From an uncultured SAR86 cluster bacterium (GTDB lineage: Bacteria > Pseudomonadota > Gammaproteobacteria > Magnimaribacterales > D2472), in the NCBI GenBank assembly GCA_902515775.1, contig CABXVU010000013.1:1-33942 (forward strand): a stretch of DNA of 33,942 nucleotides, given 5' to 3'. How positions within the stretch are numbered: the stretch's first letter is position 1; each line of letters begins with the position of its first letter. The translations under genes and the position numbers were made by a program. Below, in pieces: positions 22,850-33,118 of this stretch. Below the pieces are notes generated by a model. That model ran no database searches. It saw only the letters and a list, made by a program, of their open reading frames with translations, and was not told where the DNA came from.

Positions 22850-25800
22850 TAGTTTAATTTAATAGCCTCATCCCCAAACATATCCTTGAGTATTTTTATG
22901 TTTTCAGAAGAAGGCATAAGTTTAAATTTATCACCGAGTTCTATTATAGCCTCAGAGTCCTCATGTAAAATTTTGATGTGTATTTTACAACTTCCGTGCT
23001 TCCAAAAATCTCCATTTAAGTTCTTTAAATTAGCCATATTTGATTGGATTGAATCATTTGGTAAATTTCTTGCATCTATCATAATGGAGTTATTGCCCTG
23101 ACTCATTTGTGATTCTAAAGAGATTACAGATCCAACTTTCATCTTATACATTTTCTGATTTAATTCTTTGGATTTGTAATCATCAATCTCAAGGGAACCT
23201 GCAAAAATAAGAATAGCGTTTGTTTTTAATAACAAGTGGTGCCTCTCTAACACATCTGTATTAATAGTTCCTTCCATGGTTCCTGTGCCGTCATCAAAAC
23301 TAATAAAGGCAATTTGTTTATTTGATCTATCTCTTATCTGCCTATAAGAATTCAATAAGCCGACTATTTTTGCTCTGCTTACATCATCAGTAACTTCACT
23401 AATTTTATGAGATCTCAAATTCTCAACCATGTTCTCAATTGCAATTACTGGATGACCTGAAAAGTAATATCCAAGAGCATCTCTTTCATGATTAAGCAGA
23501 TCCTCTTTAGATAAATCTTTCACGTAAAGATATTTTTCATATGGATCAAATGTTTCATCGATAGAGGCAAAAAGATCAGATGTTCCAGCCATTTGAGAAC
23601 TATTCTTTTGCCCCTCTCTAAGCATATCCTCCATGCAAGCCAATGCAATGGACCTTGATGGAGCTAATTCATCAAATGCTCCTGCCTTGGTGAGAGCTTC
23701 AATGGATTTTTTGCCACCTAATCGTATATTTACTTTTTTTGAAAAATCAAAAAGATCTTTGAATGAATAATTTTTTCGAACTTCAATTACATGATCTATA
23801 AAAGAATCTGCAACACCCTTAATTGCACCAAGACCATATTTGATTTGCAGGTCTGTATTGACATTGAAATGCTTATTGCATGTTTTGATATCTGGACCTA
23901 ATACCCTTATTTGCATTTCATTGCATTCATTAATGAGAGTGCTGATTTTATCAGTGTTGCCTAATTCTGTAGAAAGAACAGCTGCCATAAAGTGTTCAGG
24001 AAAATAGGTCTTTAAATACGCAGTTTGGTATGAAAGCATTGCATAAGCAGCAGAATGAGATTTATTAAAACCATATCCTGCAAACTTTTCAATAAGGTCA
24101 AATATTTTTTCTGCGGTAGTTTTTTTAATGTCATTTTTTGAGCAGCCATCTACAAATATTTGTCTTTGCTGTTCCATCTCTTCAACTTTTTTCTTACCCA
24201 TGGCTCTGCGTAAAATATCTGCCTGACCAAGAGAATAGCCAGCTAAAACCTGTGCAGCTTGCATGACTTGTTCTTGATACAAAATTACTCCATAGGTCTC
24301 TGATAATACTGGTGCAAGTAGTTCATGTGGAAAAGTTACTTTACTCTTTCCATGCTTTCTATTAACAAACTCATCATGCATACCTGATTCCAAAGGACCT
24401 GGTCTATATAAAGCTAATAAAGCAACAATTTCTTCAAATTTTGTTGGTTTTAATCTTCGAATCAACTCTCTCATGCCTGTTGACTCTAATTGGAACACGG
24501 CAGTGGTTCTTCCAGAAGCAAGTAAATCAAAAACCTTAGGATCATCTAAAGTTAAGGTATTTAAATCTAATGCCTCTTTATTTTGCTGAGTCAAATATTC
24601 ATTGATAGTCTTTACCGCTCGATCTATCACTGTAAGAGTCCTCAGTCCCAAAAAATCAAATTTAACCAGCCCGATAGTCTCAACATCATCTTTATCAAAT
24701 TGAGTCATCAAAGAGCTCGATTGTGGATCGAAATAGGTTGGACAAAAATCTGCAATTGAGCCGGGTGCAATCACTATTCCGCCAGCATGTTTGCCAACAT
24801 TTCTCGCTATTCCCTCGAGTTTATAAGCTAAGTCTATTATTTCAGAAACTTCATCTTCATCTTGAATCATTTTTTTAAATATTGGCTGAGAATTAATAGC
24901 TTTTTCTAGAGTCATACCTGGAATGAACGGAATCATCTTTGAGATTCGATCGCCTAAAGCATATGGTCTGCCTAAAGCTCTAGCCACATCCCTAACTACA
25001 GCCCTAGCAGCCATAGTCCCAAATGTTGCAATCTGAGATACAGCAGACTTTCCATATTTTTGTGCTACATAATCAATGACCAAATCTCTTTTATCCATAC
25101 AAAAATCAATATCAAAATCTGGCATAGATATTCGCTCTGGATTAATAAATCTTTCAAAAAGAAGGTTATGCTCTATAGGATCAAGAGCTGTAATTCCCAA
25201 AGCATAAGCGACTAGTGATCCTGCTCCTGAGCCTCTGCCAGGGCCAACTGGTACATCATTATCTTTAGACCATTGAATAAAATCTGCAACTATTAAAAAA
25301 TAACTTGAGAACCCAGTTGCATGGATTTGAGCTAGTTCATAATCAAGTCGTTTTTGATAGATTAGTTTATCTTCTTTCGAATAAGATTTTATAATTTCAT
25401 GCAATTTAGAATTAGATAGCTCCGACAGAAATGAATTAAAGTCATGTTCCTTGGGTACAGGATATTCTGGAAGAAAATACTGATCTGTTGTTAGAGTTAC
25501 ATTACATTTTTGTGAAATTGTAAGTGTATTATTTATTAGAGTATCAGGGTCACAATCGCTAAACAAAGTGAAGATGTCCTTCGTAGATTTAAAAAATTGC
25601 TCGGGAGTAAAAAGTCTTTCTCGATTGGAGTCATTCAACGTCTTGCCTGTATTTATGCAAACTTTAGTCTCATGAATATCAAAATCTTTTTTTTGAGAGA
25701 ACATTGTGTCGTTTGATGCAATGACTGGAATTGAAAATTCGGATGCTATTGGCAAAATACATTGAATAAATTCTTCTTCGAAAATTTTACCTAGCCTTTG

Positions 25801-26301
25801 AATTTCTATAATGAAATCATTTTTAAAAATTTCTTTGAAAGAGAGTATTTCTTTTTTAAGGTCTTGAATTTTATGATGCTTGGCCAGGTTGAAAATTATT
25901 GATGACGGTCCTCCTGAAATAACTATGATATTACCTGCGCATCTTCCAAGATCATCAAAGGATACAGAAATATGACCATTTTCTTGCTGAAGTTGAGATT
26001 TTGAGATGATTCCCATCAATAGTTTCAGGCCATCATTATTTTTTGCAAGGCATAAAATTTCACCCAATTCACCAGAAGGTGATTTTAAATTTAGGATAGT
26101 CCCTGCAATGGGTTTTATTCCTGCTGCCTCTGCCTTTTTAAAAAATTTGACCATGCCAAACATATTATTTAAATCCGTTAATGCTACAGATGGCATTTTT
26201 AATTTTTGGGCATTCTCAATAATCTCATTGATTCTAAGCAATCCTCTAGAGATGCTAAATTCAGAGGATACTCGAAGATGAACAAAGGAATTTTGCATCA
26301 T
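22849..26301 (-). CDS. dnaE: DNA polymerase III alpha subunit
   Basis: The replicative polymerase, 1150 residues (E. coli 1160). Domain order is PHP (1-about 270), palm and thumb with [16 protein letters not shown] at 351-366 and the catalytic aspartates in PDFDIDF at 394-400, fingers with [16 protein letters not shown] and [21 protein letters not shown], a helix-hairpin-helix region, and a C-terminal OB domain (about 960-1060). In the PHP domain, VSSEFS replaces the VHSDYS of E. coli, so the metal site is degraded, in keeping with proofreading by a separate epsilon subunit. The start overlaps rnhB by four bases. Confidence 0.96.
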   Translation of the reverse strand: MMQNSFVHLRVSSEFSISRGLLRINEIIENAQKLKMPSVALTDLNNMFGMVKFFKKAEAAGIKPIAGTILNLKSPSGELGEILCLAKNNDGLKLLMGIISKSQLQQENGHISVSFDDLGRCAGNIIVISGGPSSIIFNLAKHHKIQDLKKEILSFKEIFKNDFIIEIQRLGKIFEEEFIQCILPIASEFSIPVIASNDTMFSQKKDFDIHETKVCINTGKTLNDSNRERLFTPEQFFKSTKDIFTLFSDCDPDTLINNTLTISQKCNVTLTTDQYFLPEYPVPKEHDFNSFLSELSNSKLHEIIKSYSKEDKLIYQKRLDYELAQIHATGFSSYFLIVADFIQWSKDNDVPVGPGRGSGAGSLVAYALGITALDPIEHNLLFERFINPERISMPDFDIDFCMDKRDLVIDYVAQKYGKSAVSQIATFGTMAARAVVRDVARALGRPYALGDRISKMIPFIPGMTLEKAINSQPIFKKMIQDEDEVSEIIDLAYKLEGIARNVGKHAGGIVIAPGSIADFCPTYFDPQSSSLMTQFDKDDVETIGLVKFDFLGLRTLTVIDRAVKTINEYLTQQNKEALDLNTLTLDDPKVFDLLASGRTTAVFQLESTGMRELIRRLKPTKFEEIVALLALYRPGPLESGMHDEFVNRKHGKSKVTFPHELLAPVLSETYGVILYQEQVMQAAQVLAGYSLGQADILRRAMGKKKVEEMEQQRQIFVDGCSKNDIKKTTAEKIFDLIEKFAGYGFNKSHSAAYAMLSYQTAYLKTYFPEHFMAAVLSTELGNTDKISTLINECNEMQIRVLGPDIKTCNKHFNVNTDLQIKYGLGAIKGVADSFIDHVIEVRKNYSFKDLFDFSKKVNIRLGGKKSIEALTKAGAFDELAPSRSIALACMEDMLREGQKNSSQMAGTSDLFASIDETFDPYEKYLYVKDLSKEDLLNHERDALGYYFSGHPVIAIENMVENLRSHKISEVTDDVSRAKIVGLLNSYRQIRDRSNKQIAFISFDDGTGTMEGTINTDVLERHHLLLKTNAILIFAGSLEIDDYKSKELNQKMYKMKVGSVISLESQMSQGNNSIMIDARNLPNDSIQSNMANLKNLNGDFWKHGSCKIHIKILHEDSEAIIELGDKFKLMPSSENIKILKDMFGDEAIKLN

Positions 26302-26843
26302 GTAACAACGACACCTTTAAATGATTTTCGGTGCCAAGGCGTATAGCCAGATTCTTTTAGAACATTTAAGTGATGTGAAGTGCCATAGCCTTTATTATTT
26401 GCAAAATCATATATGGGATATTTTTTATCAAGCTTTTTCATAAGATCATCTCTATGTACTTTAGCAATAATTGAGGCTGCTGAAATTTCTGAAATTAGCT
26501 TATCACCTCCTATCACTGCCTTGCAATTTACTTCAATGTCTGGCGTAAATTTTCCATCAACGTAAACTAAATCTGGTGTGATAGTTAAATTCATTATAGC
26601 TTCTTGCATGGCAAGCAATGTTGCCTGATGAATATTTATTTCATCAATTTTATCATTTGAAATACTTGCAAAACTAAAAATAGATTGCTCTTTAATTGTC
26701 TTAGCTAGACATTCTCTTTTTGAGGAAGAAATTTTCTTAGAGTCTGTTAATCCTGAAATAGATTGATTTAAAATTACTGCTGCTGCTGTCACAGGGCCAG
26801 CTAAGCAGCCTCTTCCAACCTCATCAACTCCAGCAATAATCAT
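26298..26843 (-). CDS. rnhB: Ribonuclease HII
   Basis: Removes ribonucleotides from DNA and cuts RNA in RNA-DNA hybrids. The 181-residue protein has the active-site D7-E8 in GVDEVGRG, Asp96 in YVDGK, and SAASIIAKVHRD near 121-132, with the typical C-terminal NKGYGTSHHL and HRKSFKG. Length is slightly short but complete. It overlaps lpxB upstream and dnaE downstream by four bases each, in the classic lpxB-rnhB-dnaE order. Confidence 0.95.
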   Translation of the reverse strand: MIIAGVDEVGRGCLAGPVTAAAVILNQSISGLTDSKKISSSKRECLAKTIKEQSIFSFASISNDKIDEINIHQATLLAMQEAIMNLTITPDLVYVDGKFTPDIEVNCKAVIGGDKLISEISAASIIAKVHRDDLMKKLDKKYPIYDFANNKGYGTSHHLNVLKESGYTPWHRKSFKGVVVT

Positions 26844-27964
26844 AATAAATTCTTTATTTCTCTAGCCGCAATTTCAAAACCTTTTCCAGTTATGGCATCA
26901 TTAATATCTGATTCATAAGATTGAAATTGTTCTGGCTTAGAGAGTATTTTTGAATAGCTGTTAACAATTGAGTCAGGTGTTAAATCATACTGAATTAACT
27001 CAGGAAAGATATGCTTTTGAAGTAATAGATTAGGAAGCCCAACAAATTGTGTGCTAATCAATCGACTCAAAATCGCATAATTAAGTTTATTAGTTTTATA
27101 GCAAATAATAGGTACTGAGCCTAATACTGCTGCTTCAAGAGTGGCTGTACCAGAGGTAACAATTGAAATCGGAGATAGCGCAAGGAAGTCCTGCGCAGAG
27201 TCAAGAGACAATTTATGGGGAATTTTATCAATGCCTTTTGTTGATTTGATTGTTAAGGCTAATTTTTTACTTGCAGCAGGTATTAAAAAATATGCATTTG
27301 GATCTTGGTTCAGTAATTTTTTTGCTGCCGCAATATAAACTGGCATCAATTCAGTTATTTCACTAACTCTGCTTCCTGGCAAAATGCTGATAAAATTTTT
27401 TGAAGCTTCCAAATTATGGCTTTTAATTATGTCTTCAATATTTTTTGGTTTTAGTTGACTGAATGGATGACCCAAAAAAAAGCTTTGCATATTTTTTTTA
27501 GAATAAAAATCACATTCAAACTTAAATAAACACATTGTTAAATCTATATAAGCTTCAATAGCTTTGATCCTATTCTCTCTCCATCCCCAAACTGAAGGGC
27601 TTACAACTTGAATTGTTTTAACATTGTTTGATTTAAGTTTTTTATGAAAAAAAATATTAAAATCAGGCGAGTCAACGCCAATAAAAATATCTATATCTTT
27701 AGAGATAAATAACTTTAATAACTTTCTTCTATTTAAAAAAATTTTGGGGAGTTTGATTAATGGATCAATAAGGCCCATTACATGAAGATCATGATAGTCA
27801 ATTCCATTGGGCGTAACGATTGAGTTAGAATTGACTTCAGGGCCACCTAAACCATACAAATCAATCTCAAATATATCCTGTAAGGATTCAATGATTTTTG
27901 CACCGAGTCTATCGCTTGAGTGTTCTACAGCAACTATGCCAACTTTTAACCTTTCTTTTGCCAC
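26840..27964 (-). CDS. lpxB: Lipid-A-disaccharide synthase
   Basis: GT19 glycosyltransferase that joins UDP-2,3-diacylglucosamine and lipid X to form the lipid A disaccharide at the inner membrane. The 374-residue protein shows DIFIGVDSPDFN near 92-103, SVWGWRENRIK near 145, the LPGSRVSEI nucleotide-binding segment near 193-201, and VTSGTATLEAAVLGSVPIICYK near 270-291. The usual N-terminal GExSGD motif appears as VEHSSD (13-18), lacking both glycines. Neighbours lpxA and rnhB confirm the assignment. Confidence 0.93.
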   Translation of the reverse strand: MAKERLKVGIVAVEHSSDRLGAKIIESLQDIFEIDLYGLGGPEVNSNSIVTPNGIDYHDLHVMGLIDPLIKLPKIFLNRRKLLKLFISKDIDIFIGVDSPDFNIFFHKKLKSNNVKTIQVVSPSVWGWRENRIKAIEAYIDLTMCLFKFECDFYSKKNMQSFFLGHPFSQLKPKNIEDIIKSHNLEASKNFISILPGSRVSEITELMPVYIAAAKKLLNQDPNAYFLIPAASKKLALTIKSTKGIDKIPHKLSLDSAQDFLALSPISIVTSGTATLEAAVLGSVPIICYKTNKLNYAILSRLISTQFVGLPNLLLQKHIFPELIQYDLTPDSIVNSYSKILSKPEQFQSYESDINDAITGKGFEIAAREIKNLL

Positions 27965-28732
27965 CTATCGAAGTAAACCTCTTTCAGATCTTTCAATAGA
28001 GGAAATAAAAGTTTCAAGAGCAAGATTTGGATCTTTATTCAATATATGAAGTTGCTTAATTGCATCTTTAAGCGAGTAGCCTTTTCTGTAAATTATTCTG
28101 TAAGCTTTTTTAATAATGTTAATAGAATCATCATCAAAATCATTTCTCTGCATTCCAACTGTATTTAAGCCTACTGGTCGGGCTGGATTAGCAGCTACTT
28201 TTACGAATGCGGGAACATCCATTGTTATGATGGTGTTAATTCCAGTAAATGAATGGTCCCCAAGAGAGCAAAATTGATGAACGAGAGTTACTCCACCTAG
28301 GACTACATTATTTCCTACCTTCACATGTCCAGCTAGACAAGTTGCATTAGCGAAAACATTATTATCGCCAACAATACAATCATGAGCTATATGAGCATAC
28401 GCCATAAATAGATTCTCGTTACCTATCACAGTTTTAGATTGATCCTGAACAGTTCCTCTATGAACTGTCACTCCCTCTCTAAAAATATTGTTATTTCCTA
28501 TCTCTAAAGTAGTCGCTTCTCCTGCATATTTCTTATCAGGAGTATCTTCCCCAATTGTTGAAAATTGAAAAAAGCTATTCTCTTTACCAATTTTAGTCGG
28601 CCCTCTAATTACAACATGAGAATGAAGAATACAATTTGGGCCTATTTCAACATCAGCCCCTATGATGCAAAATGGGCCAATTTTGACTGATTTATCAATT
28701 TTTGCTGAAGAATCAATTATAGAATTAGTCAT
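27965..28732 (-). CDS. lpxA: UDP-N-acetylglucosamine acyltransferase
   Basis: First acyltransferase of lipid A synthesis, adding a 3-hydroxyacyl chain from ACP to UDP-GlcNAc. The 255-residue protein is a left-handed beta helix built of hexapeptide repeats (about 1-190), with a helical C-terminal tail. The catalytic His is H117 in AYAHIAHDC (H125 in E. coli), and GGVTLVHQF and FTGIN near 145-170 lie in the substrate pocket. It sits between fabZ and lpxB as in E. coli, with lpxB starting at the very next base after its stop. Confidence 0.95.
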   Translation of the reverse strand: MTNSIIDSSAKIDKSVKIGPFCIIGADVEIGPNCILHSHVVIRGPTKIGKENSFFQFSTIGEDTPDKKYAGEATTLEIGNNNIFREGVTVHRGTVQDQSKTVIGNENLFMAYAHIAHDCIVGDNNVFANATCLAGHVKVGNNVVLGGVTLVHQFCSLGDHSFTGINTIITMDVPAFVKVAANPARPVGLNTVGMQRNDFDDDSINIIKKAYRIIYRKGYSLKDAIKQLHILNKDPNLALETFISSIERSERGLLR

Positions 28733-28734
28733 AT

Positions 28735-29175
28735 TTATTTAGGTCTATCAGCACAAAGTATTGTTGCCTCACAGACATTTTTACCATTGACCTCAGCCTT
28801 ACAGTCAAACTTCCAAATACCTTTTCTTTCAGAACGAATGGTTGCATACAAATCTATTACTTCACCGGGAATTACTGGATTTTTAAATCTTACCTTATCA
28901 ACACCAGCAAAATAATAAATACTTCCTTCTTCTGGAGTTTTGTTCATTGTCATAAAACCTAAAATTCCAGCTGCTTGGGCAAGTGCTTCTATTATCAAAA
29001 CTCCAGGCATAACTGCTTTATTAGGAAAATGTCCATTAAAAAAATCTTCATTTATTGAGACATTTTTTTGAGCATGAATTGTTTCGCCTAGCTCAACAGA
29101 TACTATCTTATCAACAAACAAAAATGGGTGTCTGTGAGGTAAATGTTTTAGGATATCTACAAATTCAAAACTCAT
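28735..29175 (-). CDS. fabZ: 3-hydroxyacyl-[acyl-carrier-protein] dehydratase
   Basis: Hot-dog-fold dehydratase of fatty acid elongation. The 146-residue protein has LPHRHPFLFVDKI at 12-24, the catalytic His49 in FFNGHFPNKAVMPGV, and Glu63 in IIEALAQAAG. It competes with LpxA/LpxD for 3-hydroxyacyl-ACP, which explains its conserved place between their genes. Its ATG overlaps the lpxD TGA by four bases; lpxA starts two bases after its stop. Confidence 0.95.
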   Translation of the reverse strand: MSFEFVDILKHLPHRHPFLFVDKIVSVELGETIHAQKNVSINEDFFNGHFPNKAVMPGVLIIEALAQAAGILGFMTMNKTPEEGSIYYFAGVDKVRFKNPVIPGEVIDLYATIRSERKGIWKFDCKAEVNGKNVCEATILCADRPK

Positions 29176-30101
29176 TTTGAAGTCCGTCTCTTTATAAAAA
29201 CTGAAGACTTTGCCCAGTCTTTGTGTTCTTGTGCTGGCATTATGCCGACATAATTTCCAGGCTTATTAATGCTCTTAGTAATAAGAGTATGGGCACCAAT
29301 TTGGACATCATCAGCTATCTGCAAATGCCCTAAAATGCCAGATAGGCCACCCATTTGTAGGTTTTTTCCTATTATTGTCGATCCAGCTATAGCACAAGAA
29401 GCGGCAATTGCAGAATTTTCTCCAAGGATTACATTATGTGCAATATGAACAAGATTATCTAACTTCACGCCATTATGAATTTCAGTATTTTCAATTGCCC
29501 CTCTATCTATAGTGCATCCAGCTCCAATTTCAACATTATCACCGATAATTAATTTTCCAAGCTGCTCAATCTTTGTATATCCATTTTTATGAGGCGCATA
29601 ACCAAAACCATCTGAGCCTAACACTGAGTTAAAATGCACAATTGAGTTCTTCCCAATTTCAACATTCATTGCCAATGAAGTATTTGCATGAATAATTGAG
29701 TCCTGACCGATCTTGCAATCAGGACCAATAAATACATTTGGTCCAATAATAACTGACTCATCTACATCAGAACTTTCATGAATAAAATAGGTAGGCTGTT
29801 TTGAATCATAAGGATTTGGATATTGTTTATACAAAGAAGAGATCTTTGCATATGCTAAATATGGATCATTAACTACAATTCCTGCCTTGATTTTATCTTT
29901 GAATTTTGGACTAACAATAATCGCAGATGCAGAAGTATTATTTAGATATTTCTTATACTTTGAATTTGCCAAAAAGGTGATACATCCTGGAGAAGAATGT
30001 TGAATTGTACCAATTGAAGATATTTGGAGACTAGAATCTCCAACCAGCTCTCCATTAACTTCCTTGGCTAACTCATTAAGGCTATAAGATTGCCCTGACA
30101 A
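29172..30101 (-). CDS. lpxD: UDP-3-O-(3-hydroxyacyl)glucosamine N-acyltransferase
   Basis: Adds the N-linked hydroxyacyl chain, the third step of lipid A synthesis. The 309-residue protein has an N-terminal uridine-binding domain (about 1-100, with PGCITFLANSKYKKYL) and a hexapeptide-repeat beta helix (about 105-290) bearing the catalytic His in LVHIAHNVILGEN. It is about 30 residues shorter than E. coli LpxD, mostly at the C-terminal helix. The start is TTG at 30101, three bases after the skp stop; no better start is available in the frame. Confidence 0.93.
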   Translation of the reverse strand: MSGQSYSLNELAKEVNGELVGDSSLQISSIGTIQHSSPGCITFLANSKYKKYLNNTSASAIIVSPKFKDKIKAGIVVNDPYLAYAKISSLYKQYPNPYDSKQPTYFIHESSDVDESVIIGPNVFIGPDCKIGQDSIIHANTSLAMNVEIGKNSIVHFNSVLGSDGFGYAPHKNGYTKIEQLGKLIIGDNVEIGAGCTIDRGAIENTEIHNGVKLDNLVHIAHNVILGENSAIAASCAIAGSTIIGKNLQMGGLSGILGHLQIADDVQIGAHTLITKSINKPGNYVGIMPAQEHKDWAKSSVFIKRRTSK

Positions 30102-30103
30102 AT

Positions 30104-30634
30104 TTATTCGTTTTGTCCTTCAGCTAAGGCAACATCCAGCAATGAGGTTACATCATCAGTCAAAACAAGAGCAGGATCTGAAAAAAGAACATTTTCTTGT
30201 GAGAGAAGAAGTTTTACCTCTTTAGCTGCTATTAGCTCTGAAAGAATTTTTTGAAGAGTGGGATTTATATCTGCAAAAATCTTTTCAACTGTTTGATTTT
30301 GCTTGGCTTGAACTTTGCCAATGATAAATTCAATTTCCTGACCTTTTTCTTGAATGTCTCTTTGCATGTCCACTATTTCGTCTTGTGCAAGAGTTTCTCC
30401 ATCTTTTTGTAATTTTTCAGCAAGAGCCTGTCTTTCAGTTTGAAGAAGAGTTGCCTTTTCAATATTGGCCGCATAATCAGTTTCTTCAGACAAGGCCTTT
30501 AAGACATCCTGCGCAACTTGAGTGCCTAAGACCGCATCTCTCATATTGATGACTCCGACTCCTTCCATAGCCAATGCAGGAATTGCAGCAAGTAATGACG
30601 CAAGAAAGAAAGGTACAAATAGTAATTTTTTCAT
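30104..30634 (-). CDS. skp: Skp/OmpH family periplasmic chaperone
   Basis: Holds unfolded outer-membrane proteins in the periplasm on their way to BamA. The 176-residue protein has a signal peptide with an ALA cleavage site near residue 22, then a long helical, Glu/Gln/Lys-rich coiled-coil stretch (about 50-125) forming the tentacle, and an ending that returns to the trimer core. Sequence conservation is low, as usual for Skp; position between bamA and lpxD secures the call. AAGGGG lies before the ATG. The 64-base gap after bamA is the longest spacing inside the cluster and holds AT-rich -10-like sequence but no convincing promoter. Confidence 0.88.
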   Translation of the reverse strand: MKKLLFVPFFLASLLAAIPALAMEGVGVINMRDAVLGTQVAQDVLKALSEETDYAANIEKATLLQTERQALAEKLQKDGETLAQDEIVDMQRDIQEKGQEIEFIIGKVQAKQNQTVEKIFADINPTLQKILSELIAAKEVKLLLSQENVLFSDPALVLTDDVTSLLDVALAEGQNE

Positions 30635-30698
30635 TTTTAACCCCTTAAATGGTTGTTATATTCTATAGCAATTATCATAAAAAACACTACCTAGGTTG

Positions 30699-33113
30699 TT
30701 AAAATACGGTTCCAATGGTGAACTGGAATTCTTCAGTTCTATCATAAATACCATCATTAAATGGTTGTGAGAAGCTAAAACTCATTGGCCCAAAGCCAGT
30801 AATCCAAGTAACACCGACTCCAAGAGAATAACGCAACTCATCTGCTGATGGCTCATAACAATTAATCTGATAATCCTGACAATCAGTAGAGAAAACATTT
30901 CCAAAATCCAAAAAGAATGCTGATCGCATTGATCTTTGATCTTCTATCATTGGAAGTTTAAAAATTAATTGAAGGCTGCCCTCAATTAGTAGATTACCGC
31001 CAATTGGATCTCTCCTTTGCTGATAAAGATATGGGTTTTGCGCTATTGAATCAGGAGTTCCATCAAAATCTGTGTCAACAATTAATGGGCACTCTTCCGT
31101 AACTGGATCAAAATCATAACATGGTGATGGTGTTACCCTCGGTCCAAGTGTATTAGATTCAAAGCCTCTAATAGATCTCGGGCCACCAGAATAAAAATTT
31201 TCAAAAAATGGAGTTTTTTTAGTGTCGCCATATGCTCCTATATATCCAAGCTCGCCATCAAATCCAAAAACAAGATTAGAAAAGCCAAGGGGTCGGTAAA
31301 ACTTTTGTCTTAAATTTGTTTTGTAGTAGGTTAAATCACTACCAGGAATTGTAGCTTGAAGCATGACATCAGTTGAAGATCCATAAGTAGGAAACATGCC
31401 CCTATTGAGAGTGACTCTTGACCAAACAGCCTGAGCCTTTAAGACATCAAAAACTGTGCCCTCAGAAGATAGAAAATCTGCAATTTCTCGAGATGGTAAA
31501 GATCCAGAATCAATATCTGTATTATCAAAATTTATATTTAAACCAATTCTTTGTGTATCGCTTATTGGATATCCAAATTGAACTCCAAGTCCTTGAGAAT
31601 TTGTTAAGTAATTTGCAATATTGTATTCACCGTAATCTGTCTCTCTGAAATAGACGCTATAACCTCTACTTACTCCATCCATCGTAAAATACGGATCAAA
31701 AAAAGAAACGTTGTAAGATTCTTGATAGATGCTTTTATTTATTCCAAAAACGAATCTATTACCAGAACCAAGGTAATTATTATCAGAAAGATTGAGTCCA
31801 ATATTCATTCCAAAATCACTATATCCTATTGAACCACCGACGGAGGATGTGCTTTCTTCTTCAACTGTAAATTCAATATCTACTTGATCTTCAGTGCCAG
31901 GCACTGGAATTGTCTCAACATTTACTTCTTTAAAAAATCCGAGTCTTTCTAGGCGAACCTTAGATCCTTCAATTAAATTATCCGAGGCCCATGCTCCCTC
32001 AAATTGACGCATTTCTCTTCTTAAAACCTCATCATTAGTTAAGTAATTTCCTGCAAAAAGTATTTTTCTTGCGTATGTCCTATTCCCTGGTTGGACTAAA
32101 AATAATAATGATACGGTTTTATTAGCTTGGTTTATCTCAGGATTTCCAGAAACCTCTGCAAAGGTATATCCTTCATTACCTAAAAGATTAACAAAATATT
32201 CCTCTATTTGAGTAATTTGAGCTTGGGAATATATTCTGTCCTTTTGACTTTCTACTATTGGATTGTAGAGAGCTTCATCTAATGGCATTTCACCAATTAC
32301 GCTTACCTCATTTATTTTATATTGCTCGCCCTCTGAAATACTAAGGGTAATGAAAACATCTTCTTTATTTTTTGAAACCGAAACCTGAGTAGATTCAATA
32401 GAAAATTTTAAATAACCTCTATCTAAATAAAATGACTCTAGATTTTCTATATCTCCTTCGAGCTTTTCTTTTGAGTATTTATCTTTATTTGATAAAAATG
32501 TGTACCATTTACCTTCTTGAAGCTCAAACCCTGTCATTAGTTCCTCGTCAGTAAATAAATTGTTTCCAATTATATTAACTTTTTTAATTTTTGCGCTTTT
32601 ACCCTCATCAATGATTATTTTTAAAGCTAATGTATTTCTTGGTCTGTCTTCAGTTTCAATATCAACACTTGCGCCATATCTACCTTGGGATGAATATTGA
32701 CGAACTAATTCACTTTTCATTCCATTTAAAGTTGAGCGCTTATAGACCTGTCCTTCAGCAATCCCGGCACCCTCGAGACCATTCAATAAGTCTTCAGATT
32801 TGAGTGCTTTATTGCCCTCTAATTCTATCGAAGATATTGACGGTCTCTCTAATAAGCTAATAATTAATGCATTTCCATCTTTGGCTATTTGAATATCATT
32901 AAACTGAGCTGTAGCAAATAAAGCCTTTGAAATTTCTCTGACTTTCGCCTGGTTCATTCTATCTCCAACACTTACGGGAATTGCAGTAAAAATGCTTCCA
33001 ATGGAAACACGTTGTAAGCCTATTATTCTTATATCTGTAATTAAGAATTCTTCAAATGCTGAAGCTGAAAGAGATATAAAAGCTAGGAAATAAATCACTA
33101 TATTTTTCATCAA
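30699..33113 (-). CDS. bamA: Outer membrane protein assembly factor BamA
   Basis: Central Omp85 protein that folds beta-barrels into the outer membrane. The 804-residue precursor has a signal peptide (about 1-19), five POTRA domains (about 22-420) and a 16-strand barrel ending in the C-terminal Phe of TIGTVF. The conserved loop-6 region shows as GGPRSIRGFESNTLGP near 660-675. An acidic, calcium-site-like DTDFDGTPD stretch near 695-703 lies in an extracellular loop insertion and is not part of the E. coli protein as I recall it. It follows rseP by five bases; double ATG start at 33113/33110. Confidence 0.96.
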   Translation of the reverse strand: MMKNIVIYFLAFISLSASAFEEFLITDIRIIGLQRVSIGSIFTAIPVSVGDRMNQAKVREISKALFATAQFNDIQIAKDGNALIISLLERPSISSIELEGNKALKSEDLLNGLEGAGIAEGQVYKRSTLNGMKSELVRQYSSQGRYGASVDIETEDRPRNTLALKIIIDEGKSAKIKKVNIIGNNLFTDEELMTGFELQEGKWYTFLSNKDKYSKEKLEGDIENLESFYLDRGYLKFSIESTQVSVSKNKEDVFITLSISEGEQYKINEVSVIGEMPLDEALYNPIVESQKDRIYSQAQITQIEEYFVNLLGNEGYTFAEVSGNPEINQANKTVSLLFLVQPGNRTYARKILFAGNYLTNDEVLRREMRQFEGAWASDNLIEGSKVRLERLGFFKEVNVETIPVPGTEDQVDIEFTVEEESTSSVGGSIGYSDFGMNIGLNLSDNNYLGSGNRFVFGINKSIYQESYNVSFFDPYFTMDGVSRGYSVYFRETDYGEYNIANYLTNSQGLGVQFGYPISDTQRIGLNINFDNTDIDSGSLPSREIADFLSSEGTVFDVLKAQAVWSRVTLNRGMFPTYGSSTDVMLQATIPGSDLTYYKTNLRQKFYRPLGFSNLVFGFDGELGYIGAYGDTKKTPFFENFYSGGPRSIRGFESNTLGPRVTPSPCYDFDPVTEECPLIVDTDFDGTPDSIAQNPYLYQQRRDPIGGNLLIEGSLQLIFKLPMIEDQRSMRSAFFLDFGNVFSTDCQDYQINCYEPSADELRYSLGVGVTWITGFGPMSFSFSQPFNDGIYDRTEEFQFTIGTVF

Positions 33114-33118
33114 AGATT

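Noticed and set aside
26006-26281. 91-codon open frame on the plus strand
   Set aside because: Lies wholly antisense to the PHP domain of dnaE, with no ribosome-binding site or recognisable protein.
30660-30700. Palindrome ACCTAGGT followed by T residues as a terminator after bamA
   Set aside because: Eight-base palindrome with no loop cannot form a hairpin, and transcription is expected to continue into skp.
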